5,646 bases of DNA from assembly GCA_013214425.1 (NCBI GenBank), contig JABSPN010000223.1, positions 1-5,646 of the forward strand, given 5' to 3'. This document shows, piece after piece, positions 1-5,134 of the stretch (within the stretch, counting starts at the first letter, position 1; every line of letters starts with the position of its first letter). This stretch comes from Flavobacteriaceae bacterium. GTDB lineage: Bacteria > Bacteroidota > Bacteroidia > Flavobacteriales > Flavobacteriaceae. The notes under the pieces were generated by a model. It was not told the origin of the DNA and did no database searches. It worked only from the letters and a program-made list of their open reading frames with translations. A program made the translations under genes and the position numbers.

Positions 1-213
1 CAGTAATCCTCCAGCGTTATACCACCCTAGGGTGCCAGCTGTTGCAGGCGTTGCGGTAAGTGGGCTTGTTGTTGCATCAGCAGTATTAAAAATACCATCG
101 TTTGTTGGGTCAGTGAAATTGATGTTTCCTGATCCTAAAGGAGTTCCACCTCCAAGTCCCGTTTGTAGACCAGCATCCAAACATAAATCGGCTGGCGCTG
201 TAAAGGGTACTGT
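1..213 (-). repeat. Intragenic long repeat, copy A (pairs with 931-1143)
   Basis: This segment matches 931-1143 in register with a constant offset of 930 bp (310 codons) and no visible indel. Positions 56-105 are identical over 50 bp to 986-1035. The encoded module runs from FTAPADLCLDAG through NFTDPTNDGIFNTADATTS to GTLGW. It continues past the window edge, so the copy may be longer. Confidence 0.9.
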
Positions 214-1707
214 AGGTAGGTCAAAGACTTCTATCGTGTCACTTACAGGTGTCGCACAGCCATTACTATCAGTGTAGGTTATGGTATGTACACCAACCCC
301 AGCTGCAACTGGATCGAAAGAATAAGTTGTTCCATTACCATCATCGGTCACACCAGGACCAGCATACACGCCACCTGTTGGTGTTGCACCTCCAAGGCCT
401 GTTTGTACACCTGCATCAATACATAGGTCAGCAGGAGCTGTAAAAGTTAAAGTAGTTGCAAATACTTCAATGGTATCACTAGCAGAACTAGAACATCCAT
501 CGGTGTCTGTGTAAGTATAGGTGATCGTGTGTATTCCAACTCCGGCAGCAGCAGGATCGAAAGTATAGGTGGTACTATTCCCGTCATCTGTTACACCAGG
601 ACCAGAATATACTCCTGAACCGGCTAAAGCACCAACAGTAATCCCTTCTCCAGGATTAGGATTGATCACCGCTCGGTTAATAATAATATCGGTACCATCG
701 TACGATATATTCATATACCCATAGTTGTCAGATAAGGTTCTAAACCCAACATTAAAAGTGCCAGGTGCAAGATCACTTATGATACCCCATCCTGTGGTTC
801 CTGAACTCGCATCAATAACATCTCCATCTACAAACGTTAGTGGTGTTGAAAAATTACCAGATGCATCTACATTAAATAACCCATCAACGGTTGGTGATCC
901 AGAATAATCAGCAACAGCATTTCCAAAACACTGTAATCCTCCAGAGTTAAACCACCCTAGGGTACCTGCTGTTGCGGGTGCTACTGTAAGTGGGCTTGTT
1001 GTTGCATCAGCAGTATTAAAAATACCATCGTTTGTAGGATCAGTAAAGTTGATTTCTACCAATGTAGAAGGAGTTCCTCCCCCAAGTCCCGTTTGTAGAC
1101 CAGCATCCAGACATAAGTCAGCAGGCGCTGTAAAAGAAACTGTAGTTGGACATGATTGCTGAATAGCAAATAGATCAATGTCTGTCCAACCGCCACTAGT
1201 TGGAGTCCCAGATACAGTTATAAAACTTCCGTTATTAGGTGCCACGAAAATAAATGAATATGTAGTCCACACATCGGCAACAAGATTAGCAGTGTATATT
1301 GATGTGCCAGAAACATTACTAGTTAGCGAACTTCCTATGATTAAGTCATTCATGTTTGTGCTAAATGATGTATTTCCATAAGCTCTAAAATTCATTTCAT
1401 AACTTTGTCCTGCTATTAATGGTGATGAGAGTTCAATAGCAATAGCATCATTTTCGGAAATACCTAATACGATATCTCCATCTGGAATAGTATCGGCATA
1501 ACAATTTAGACGTTTGATATCAACCTCTGGAAAGGGATTACCAAATGAAAACACATTTGACATTTTCCCATTGAAATCAGCATTAGAGTTGTTGTAATCA
1601 CAACCGGTTGAAGTGGTATTTTCAAAACTTCCATTAAAGAAGTTTTGCGCATTTACGTTAATACTATACAAAAGTAGTACTAACACCCACATGTAAATTT
1701 GTTTCAT
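1..1707 (-). CDS. Large secreted repeat-containing surface protein, N-terminal 569 residues (C-terminus outside the window)
   Basis: The minus strand is open without a stop from the ATG at 1707-1705 to the window edge. Residues 1-20 are a signal peptide: Lys2, a hydrophobic core (WVLVLLLYSI), and probable cleavage in VNA|QN, a typical Bacteroidota site. Residues 21-185 resemble the galactose-binding or lectin-like N-terminal domains of such proteins (NGSFEN near the start, then LIAGQSYEMNFRAYG). From residue 192 repeats begin: FTAPADLC at 192, 422 and 502; VYSGPGVTDDGN and VYAGPGVTDDGN at about 366 and 447; HTITYT followed by a GC cysteine near 393-405 and 473-484; NFTDPTNDGIF at 220 and 530. 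These look like Ig/PKD/HYR-type beta domains in which the DLC and GC cysteines could pair. Adhesin-like proteins of this type are usually exported by the type IX system and carry a C-terminal sorting domain, which is not visible here. Role in adhesion, gliding or glycan binding is inference. No specific family name is claimed. Confidence 0.88.
   Translation of the reverse strand, partial: MKQIYMWVLVLLLYSINVNAQNFFNGSFENTTSTGCDYNNSNADFNGKMSNVFSFGNPFPEVDIKRLNCYADTIPDGDIVLGISENDAIAIELSSPLIAGQSYEMNFRAYGNTSFSTNMNDLIIGSSLTSNVSGTSIYTANLVADVWTTYSFIFVAPNNGSFITVSGTPTSGGWTDIDLFAIQQSCPTTVSFTAPADLCLDAGLQTGLGGGTPSTLVEINFTDPTNDGIFNTADATTSPLTVAPATAGTLGWFNSGGLQCFGNAVADYSGSPTVDGLFNVDASGNFSTPLTFVDGDVIDASSGTTGWGIISDLAPGTFNVGFRTLSDNYGYMNISYDGTDIIINRAVINPNPGEGITVGALAGSGVYSGPGVTDDGNSTTYTFDPAAAGVGIHTITYTYTDTDGCSSSASDTIEVFATTLTFTAPADLCIDAGVQTGLGGATPTGGVYAGPGVTDDGNGTTYSFDPVAAGVGVHTITYTDSNGCATPVSDTIEVFDLPTVPFTAPADLCLDAGLQTGLGGGTPLGSGNINFTDPTNDGIFNTADATTSPLTATPATAGTLGWYNAGGLL
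250..617 (-). repeat. Two tandem copies of an Ig/PKD-like repeat unit, about 80 residues apart
   Basis: Residues about 366-416 and 447-495 share the pattern V-Y-(S/A)-GPGVTDDGN, TTY(T/S)FDP, AAGVG, HTITYT, a GC cysteine, then SDTIEVF. The DNA copies lie at about 490-617 and 250-373. They are more diverged than the long repeat, which suggests older duplication or relaxed constraint on wobble positions. Confidence 0.8.
931..1143 (-). repeat. Intragenic long repeat, copy B (pairs with 1-213)
   Basis: Second copy of the module at 1-213, within the same reading frame of the surface-protein gene. Differences cluster at 41-55 relative to copy A and around the segment after GGGTP (STLVEINF here against LGSGNINF in copy A). 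It includes the 50-bp perfect block at 986-1035. Confidence 0.9.
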
Positions 1708-1777
1708 AATTTTAGGTTTTGTTTGTTGTTTAAATAAGTGATGAATCAAGGTTCTCGGTTGGTTCATTACTTTGTCA

Positions 1778-1810
1778 CAAAAGTATATTTATTTTATGAT
1801 TTATTATCAA
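1778..1810 (-). promoter_or_regulatory. Bacteroidota-type promoter for the surface-protein gene
   Basis: Read on the minus strand, TACTTTTG (1785-1778) matches the Bacteroidota -7 consensus TAnnTTTG exactly. A TTG (1810-1808) lies 22 nt upstream, within the usual range for the -33 element. Transcription would start near 1771-1774, leaving an A-rich leader of about 65 nt before the ATG at 1707. The leader has no Shine-Dalgarno sequence, as is normal in this phylum. Confidence 0.6.
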
Positions 1811-1870
1811 GTATTTCTACCTGATTCTGTAAATCAATTACGGTAAAACAATAATTTTAGTGAGTATGTG

Positions 1871-1900
1871 TTGTTTTTTCAGGTTTTTTTTATAGTATTG
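1871..1900 (+). promoter_or_regulatory. Candidate promoter of the ilv leader and operon
   Basis: TTG at 1871-1873 is followed after 19 nt by TAGTATTG (1893-1900), one mismatch from TAnnTTTG. Initiation would fall around 1904-1907, only a few bases before the ATG of the first leader peptide, so that message would be nearly leaderless. An alternative -7 element, TAATTTTA at 1852-1859, also has one mismatch but lacks a clear TTG upstream. The choice between them is uncertain. Confidence 0.35.
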
Positions 1901-1909
1901 CATCAAATT

Positions 1910-1972
1910 ATGAAAAGACAATTTTTTAATATCATTTTTGCTGTAATTATTGTGATTATTTCACAACTATAA
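1910..1972 (+). CDS. Ile/Val-rich leader peptide 1 (20 aa), promoter-distal from ilvE
   Basis: The ORF ATG (1910) to TAA (1970-1972) encodes MKRQFFNIIFAVIIVIISQL. Eight of 20 codons are Ile or Val, with VIIVII in one uninterrupted run, and a single Leu codon precedes the stop. The 36 nt after the stop lead to an intrinsic terminator, and the ORF lies upstream of an Ile/Val biosynthetic operon. By analogy with the ilv and leu leader peptides of enterobacteria, translation itself is the function: scarce charged Ile- or Val-tRNA stalls the ribosome in the run. The peptide probably has no role of its own. The core is 10/12 identical to that of leader peptide 2, supporting common origin and real coding. 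A tiny membrane peptide is the alternative, but it is less likely in this context. Confidence 0.72.
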   Translation: MKRQFFNIIFAVIIVIISQL

Positions 1973-1973
1973 G

Positions 1974-2017
1974 GGGTTGGTATTTGAAAATTACATGATA
2001 AAATCAGAAGCCTTCCC
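1974..2017 (+). promoter_or_regulatory. Predicted antiterminator pairing of attenuator 1
   Basis: Hand pairing of 1974-1987 with 2004-2017 gives GGG:CCC, a 2x2 TT/TT internal loop, GG:CC, a T-G wobble, then TTTGA against TCA-AA with a bulged G, closing a loop of about 16 nt. The 3' strand includes 2008-2016, the left arm of the terminator, so the two hairpins are mutually exclusive. The 5' strand starts two bases after the leader stop codon, where a terminating ribosome would cover it. The helix is imperfect, so confidence is moderate. Confidence 0.5.
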
Positions 2018-2037
2018 GAAACGGAAGGCTTTTTTTT
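2008..2037 (+). terminator. Intrinsic terminator of attenuator 1
   Basis: Left arm AAGCCTTCC (2008-2016) and right arm GGAAGGCTT (2023-2031) form a perfect 9-bp stem around the loop CGAAAC, followed by an uninterrupted T run to 2037. The T run is only on the plus-strand side. No full-length gene ends just upstream on that strand, only leader peptide 1, which points to a regulatory terminator rather than an end-of-operon one. Confidence 0.88.
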
Positions 2038-2047
2038 ATTGCTCCAG

Positions 2048-2143
2048 TTCGAGTTTTTCTCGAAGCGCAAAGTATCGAGAACAAGCAACGATAAAAACTA
2101 TTTCTCGATACAATCCCGAAGTTTCGGGATTACTCGAAATGAC
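2048..2143. repeat. Palindrome-rich dispersed-repeat-like element between the two attenuators
   Basis: Three nested or adjacent inverted repeats are visible: TTCGAG (2048-2053) with CTCGAA (2059-2064); TATCGAGAA (2073-2081) with TTCTCGATA (2102-2110); and AATCCCGAA (2112-2120) with TTCGGGATT (2123-2131). The element ends in ACTCGAAATGAC. Strings such as TTTCGAG and TCTCGATA recur in non-coding palindromic repeats of many Flavobacteriia genomes; assignment to that class is from memory. No T run follows the hairpins, so they are not terminators. It would be transcribed as part of the ilv leader. Confidence 0.6.
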
Positions 2144-2164
2144 GTTTGAAAATTAGAAATTTAA

Positions 2165-2230
2165 ATGAATAGAATAACAAACATAATCGTAGTAGTAATT
2201 ATTGTCATTATTAGCTCACCACCGAGTTGA
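2165..2230 (+). CDS. Ile/Val-rich leader peptide 2 (21 aa), proximal to ilvE
   Basis: The ORF runs from ATG (2165) to TGA (2228-2230). The peptide begins MNRITN, continues IIVVVIIVII and ends SSPPS. Eleven of 21 residues are Ile (7) or Val (4), ten of them consecutive at residues 7-16, which is far beyond chance. There is no Leu codon, so it should sense Ile and Val supply. The stop codon lies inside the 5' strand of the antiterminator, the geometry expected for ribosome-mediated attenuation: stalling in the run leaves that strand free, while reaching the stop masks it. The shared core NII--VIIVIIS with leader peptide 1 includes a near-identical DNA block (1943-1960 against 2195-2212, one mismatch). 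Confidence 0.85.
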   Translation: MNRITNIIVVVIIVIISSPPS

Positions 2231-2268
2231 TACAGATAGCTATTGCGTATAAAAAAGCCTGTGTCAAC
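2226..2268 (+). promoter_or_regulatory. Predicted antiterminator hairpin of attenuator 2
   Basis: GTTGATACAG (2226-2235) pairs along its full length with CTGTGTCAAC (2259-2268), ten base pairs with one G-U wobble. The helix can extend past a three-base bulge (2236-2238) through GC at 2239-2240 with GC at 2257-2258. The 3' strand is the left arm and part of the loop of the terminator, so only one hairpin can form. The 5' strand repeats GATACAG of the terminator's right arm (2272-2278), the sequence mimicry expected of a genuine attenuator. Confidence 0.8.
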
Positions 2269-2287
2269 CAAGATACAGGCTTTTTTT
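2251..2287 (+). terminator. Intrinsic terminator of attenuator 2
   Basis: GCCTGTGTC (2257-2265) pairs with GATACAGGC (2272-2280) around the six-base loop AACCAA, with one G-U pair. An A tract (2251-2256) pairs with the first part of a seven-T run (2281-2287). The A tract makes the hairpin terminator-like on the minus strand too, though nothing seen there needs ending. It lies 20 nt after the stop of leader peptide 2 and 150 nt before ilvE, so it would block the operon when Ile and Val are plentiful. Confidence 0.92.
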
Positions 2288-2437
2288 ATGGGTTTGAAAA
2301 CGTAATTAAAATTAGGGTAAGCTTTGTAAGACAAAGGTTTAAGGGTTTAAAAAAGGGGATTGACCGCTGTAAAAACAGTAAAAACAAGAATATAAACAAC
2401 AACAACAGAAAATAATTTTACATCAAATTTAGAAATC
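2288..2437 (+). other. Untranslated region between attenuator 2 and ilvE
   Basis: No coding signal was seen. The last 90 bases are purine- and A-rich (repeated AAC triplets near 2395-2407), typical of unstructured Bacteroidota ribosome-loading regions, with no Shine-Dalgarno sequence before the ilvE ATG. A weak internal promoter could exist: TTTG at 2293-2296 and TA followed by TTTG at 2318-2326, but the spacing inside the -7 element is one base too long. If active it would give basal, attenuation-independent expression. Confidence 0.4.
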
Positions 2438-3328
2438 ATGTATTACAATCAGAAAACAGAAGTTTTTTTAGACGGAGAATGGTTAAAAGCATCAGAAGCA
2501 ACAACCAATTTATATTCACAAACCCTTCATTACGGAAACGGGGTCTTTGAAGGAATTAGATCTTATAAAACAGAAGATGGTGTCAGAATTTTTAAGGCTA
2601 GAGAACATTATGAGCGCTTAAAATATTCAGCAGAAGTAATGCATATCGATTTATCCTATTCAGTAGAAGAATTAGAAACATTGACCTACGAGTTACTTGA
2701 GCGAAATAATTTAGAAGATGCCTATATCAGGCCTTTAGTTTATCTGGGTGAGAATATGAGTTTAGAACCCGTTCAGAACACACATGTATTGCTTTGTGCT
2801 TGGGAATGGGGGAGATATCTGGGTGATAAACAACTCAGAGTAATGACTTCAAGCTACCAGCGTCCGAATCCAATGGCAACCCATATACAAGCAAAAGTTG
2901 TAGGGCATTATACTAACTCAATACTGGCGACAACAGAAGCCAAACAAAAAGGTTTTGATGAGGCTTTACTTTTAGATAGTAATGGCTATGTAGCAGAGGG
3001 ACCAGGAGCGAATTTCTTTTTTGAAAAAGACGGAGTGTTACATACCTGTCCTTTGGGAAATATCCTTTCAGGTATTACCAGACAAACGATTATTGAATTG
3101 GCAGAAGAATTAGGTTTTCCAGTTGTGGAGAAATTTTTTACTCCGGAAGAAGTGTATGAAGCAGATGGCGCATTTTTTACTGGCACAGCTGCTGAAGTAG
3201 CCTCCATACAAACTCTCGATAATAAAAAATTCAATTTAGAATGGGAAGACACCATAGGTTATGATTTAGCAAAGGCCTATCAAAATGAAGTGTCTAAACG
3301 TCAGTATAAAAACTTTGAACTCGTATAA
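2438..3328 (+). CDS. ilvE: Branched-chain amino acid aminotransferase
   Basis: This cytosolic class IV (fold type IV) PLP aminotransferase of 296 residues interconverts Val, Ile and Leu with their 2-keto acids, using glutamate/2-oxoglutarate. The family marks are in order: YGNGVFEGIR (32-41), IRPL (97-100), the PLP Schiff-base Lys153 in AKVVGHY, EGPGANFFF (187-195) with Glu187 as the cofactor-ring contact, SGITR (211-215) for the phosphate, and the TGTAAEV loop (248-254). The length fits the roughly 300-residue bacterial enzymes, and the protein begins close to the conserved core (FLDGEWL near residue 10), so the ATG at 2438 is the natural start. It is the first structural gene after the two attenuators, and ilvD starts two bases after its stop. 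D-amino acid aminotransferase and aminodeoxychorismate lyase share the fold, but the motifs and the neighbours favour IlvE. Confidence 0.96.
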   Translation: MYYNQKTEVFLDGEWLKASEATTNLYSQTLHYGNGVFEGIRSYKTEDGVRIFKAREHYERLKYSAEVMHIDLSYSVEELETLTYELLERNNLEDAYIRPLVYLGENMSLEPVQNTHVLLCAWEWGRYLGDKQLRVMTSSYQRPNPMATHIQAKVVGHYTNSILATTEAKQKGFDEALLLDSNGYVAEGPGANFFFEKDGVLHTCPLGNILSGITRQTIIELAEELGFPVVEKFFTPEEVYEADGAFFTGTAAEVASIQTLDNKKFNLEWEDTIGYDLAKAYQNEVSKRQYKNFELV

Positions 3329-3330
3329 TT

Positions 3331-5007
3331 ATGGAACTTAATAAATTCAGTAAAAGAGTAACTCAAGATAGTTCACAACCCGCAGCACAAGCAATGCTTC
3401 ATGCCATTGGGCTAACTGTCGATGATTTTAAAAAACCGCTTATTGGAATAGCCAGTACAGGTTATGAAGGAAATCCCTGTAACATGCATCTAAATGATTT
3501 GGCAAAGCATGTGAAAGAGGGAACTCAGGAGACAAATACAGTCGGATTAATATTCAACACCATTGGAGTAAGTGATGGGATATCTATGGGAACACCTGGT
3601 ATGAGGTTTTCGTTACCGTCCAGAGACATCATTGCCGACTCTATGGAAACTGTAGTTGAAGCAATGAGTTATGATGGATTAGTAACTGTAGTAGGCTGTG
3701 ATAAAAATATGCCAGGAGCTTTGATTGCCATGTTGCGTTTAGACAGACCTTCTATATTAGTGTATGGAGGAACCATAGATTCAGGCTGTCACAATGGGAC
3801 AAAGTTAGATGTGGTTTCCGCTTTTGAAGCTTGGGGAAGCAAAGTTTCTGGAAGTATAGATGAAGAGGAATATCAAAATGTTATTCAAAAGGCTTGTCCA
3901 GGAGCTGGAGCTTGTGGAGGCATGTACACCGCCAACACCATGGCTGCGGCAATAGAAGCTTTAGGAATGTCATTACCGTTTAACGCTTCCAATCCAGCAA
4001 AAAGCGGAGCCAAACTTCGGGAATCGAAAGCAGCGGGAAAAGCATTAGAATATTTATTAGAACACGATATCAAACCTTCCGATATAGTAACAGAGAAATC
4101 ATTAGAAAATGCCATTCGTTTGGTTACTGTTTTAGGAGGGTCGACCAATGCAGTATTACACTTCTTAGCGATAGCAAGAGCTGCGAATATAGAATTTTCA
4201 TTAGAAGACTTTCAGAGAATAAGTGATGCCACACCCTTTTTAGCCGATTTAAAACCAAGCGGAAAATATTTGATGGAAGATGTGCATCATGTAGGAGGAA
4301 TTCCAGCGGTGTTAAAATATCTTCTTAAAAAAGGATTGTTACACGGAGATTGTTTAACCGTAACTGGAAAAACACTTGCTGAAAATTTAGAAGAGGTAAA
4401 TGATCTTTCTGAAGGACAAGATGTGATTAAACCTTTAGAAGATCCAATCAAACCTACAGGTCACCTACGAATGCTATATGGAAACTTAGCAAAAGAAGGA
4501 TCTGTAGCGAAGATAACAGGAAAAGAAGGGCTCCGATTTACAGGACAAGCCAAAGTATTTAATGGTGAATATGCTGCCAATGATGGAATCAAAAATGGAG
4601 AAGTCCAAAAAGGAGATGTAGTAATCATACGTTATGAAGGGCCAAAAGGCGGACCAGGAATGCCAGAAATGCTTAAGCCAACGGCAGCTATAATGGGAGC
4701 AGGTTTAGGAAAAGAGGTTGCCTTGATAACTGATGGTAGGTTTTCTGGAGGTACTCATGGTTTTGTTGTTGGGCATATTACTCCTGAAGCTCAGGAAGGA
4801 GGTATGTTAGCCTTCGTTGAAAATGGTGATACCATCACGATAGATGCCGAAAAAAATAGCATCGATGTGTTATTGACTTCCGAAGAAATAGAAAAAAGAA
4901 GAAGTCATTGGAAGGCTCCAAAATTGAAAGTCAAACGAGGAGCTTTATACAAGTATGCTAAAACCGTGTCGTCTGCTTCAAAAGGCTGTGTGACCGATGA
5001 ATTTTAA
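3331..5007 (+). CDS. ilvD: Dihydroxy-acid dehydratase
   Basis: This enzyme dehydrates 2,3-dihydroxyisovalerate and 2,3-dihydroxy-3-methylvalerate to the 2-keto acids that IlvE aminates. Its 558 residues match the shorter IlvD form common outside the enterobacteria. The likely Fe-S ligands are Cys50 (GNPCNMHL), Cys123 (GCDKNMPG) and Cys195 (GACGGMYTANTM), the three-cysteine pattern of [2Fe-2S] dehydratases. Lys125 in the CDK motif corresponds to the Mg-binding carbamylated lysine of the family. Ser472 in GRFSGGTHG is the proposed catalytic base, and GPKGGPGMPEM (437-447) is the second IlvD/Edd signature. The ATG follows the ilvE stop by two bases, implying translational coupling and one transcript. 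Sugar-acid dehydratases are homologous, but the operon context decides for IlvD. It appears intact. Confidence 0.97.
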   Translation: MELNKFSKRVTQDSSQPAAQAMLHAIGLTVDDFKKPLIGIASTGYEGNPCNMHLNDLAKHVKEGTQETNTVGLIFNTIGVSDGISMGTPGMRFSLPSRDIIADSMETVVEAMSYDGLVTVVGCDKNMPGALIAMLRLDRPSILVYGGTIDSGCHNGTKLDVVSAFEAWGSKVSGSIDEEEYQNVIQKACPGAGACGGMYTANTMAAAIEALGMSLPFNASNPAKSGAKLRESKAAGKALEYLLEHDIKPSDIVTEKSLENAIRLVTVLGGSTNAVLHFLAIARAANIEFSLEDFQRISDATPFLADLKPSGKYLMEDVHHVGGIPAVLKYLLKKGLLHGDCLTVTGKTLAENLEEVNDLSEGQDVIKPLEDPIKPTGHLRMLYGNLAKEGSVAKITGKEGLRFTGQAKVFNGEYAANDGIKNGEVQKGDVVIIRYEGPKGGPGMPEMLKPTAAIMGAGLGKEVALITDGRFSGGTHGFVVGHITPEAQEGGMLAFVENGDTITIDAEKNSIDVLLTSEEIEKRRSHWKAPKLKVKRGALYKYAKTVSSASKGCVTDEF

Positions 5008-5034
5008 AAGAAGTGAAGTTGAACAGAAAATAAA

Positions 5035-5116
5035 CTCTTTCTCCTAGGAGAGAAGGTTAAGGATGTGGGGAATTTAACACCATCACCTCAATTCTATGTC
5101 TCAAGGGAGAGCAGGT
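5035..5116. repeat. Degenerate inverted repeat (REP/MITE-like) between ilvD and ilvB
   Basis: The segment starts with a hairpin, TTTCTCC (5038-5044) against GGAGA-GAA (5047-5054) with a bulged G, centred on TCTCCTAGGAGA. It continues with AAGGTTAAGGATGTGG (5053-5068). The far end (about 5083-5110) read on the opposite strand gives CTCTCCCTTGAGA, then GAATTGAGGTGATGG, a degenerate copy of the first half. Paired units of this type, a CTCTCC hairpin followed by GGTTNNGGTGNGG, are widespread intergenic repeats in Flavobacteriia; that statement is from memory. The rest of the 127-base gap (5008-5134) is AT-rich leader for ilvB. There is no T run, so read-through to ilvB is expected. Confidence 0.5.
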
Positions 5117-5134
5117 AAACTAAAAAATAAAATA

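Larger units (their letters stand above)
1708..1909. other. Divergent intergenic region
   Basis: These 202 bases separate the minus-strand surface-protein start from the first leader peptide on the plus strand. They hold the minus-strand promoter and a weaker plus-strand promoter candidate. Two short inverted repeats are visible: TGAT/ATCA at 1797-1809, overlapping the minus-strand -33 element, and TGATT/AATCA at 1822-1836. Either could bind a dimeric regulator, but arms this short also occur by chance in AT-rich DNA. No coding sequence was recognised here. Confidence 0.6.

Noticed and set aside
1..1143. CRISPR array or tandem satellite as an explanation of the repeats
   Set aside because: The repeat spacing (240, 690 and 930 bp) is a multiple of three and stays in one reading frame; the units are protein domains, not short repeats with unique spacers.
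32..1381. Four short plus-strand open frames at 32-277, 249-443, 725-907 and 1178-1381
   Set aside because: They lie antisense to the 569-codon minus-strand frame, which has a signal peptide, internal repeats and uninterrupted coding. Their translations show no recognisable domain.
1903..2088. Minus-strand open frame of 61 codons
   Set aside because: It runs antisense through leader peptide 1 and terminator 1, and its sequence comes from the hairpin and palindromic repeat. It has no promoter match or recognisable motif.
2112..2131. AATCCCGAA/TTCGGGATT hairpin as a third terminator
   Set aside because: The stem is strong but is followed by ACTCGAAATG with no T run; it fits the palindromic repeat element instead.
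2227..2415. Plus-strand open frame of 62 codons before ilvE
   Set aside because: It reads through the terminator hairpin, its T run and the A-rich untranslated region; the composition (Lys/Asn-rich tail) reflects that rather than a protein.
2165..2437. T-box or metabolite riboswitch as the ilv regulator
   Set aside because: No T-box consensus sequence or large conserved aptamer was seen, while the leader ORF plus alternative hairpins explain the region fully.
2986..4148. Minus-strand open frames at 2986-3255 and 3885-4148
   Set aside because: They are antisense shadows of ilvE and ilvD, both of which carry complete family motifs.
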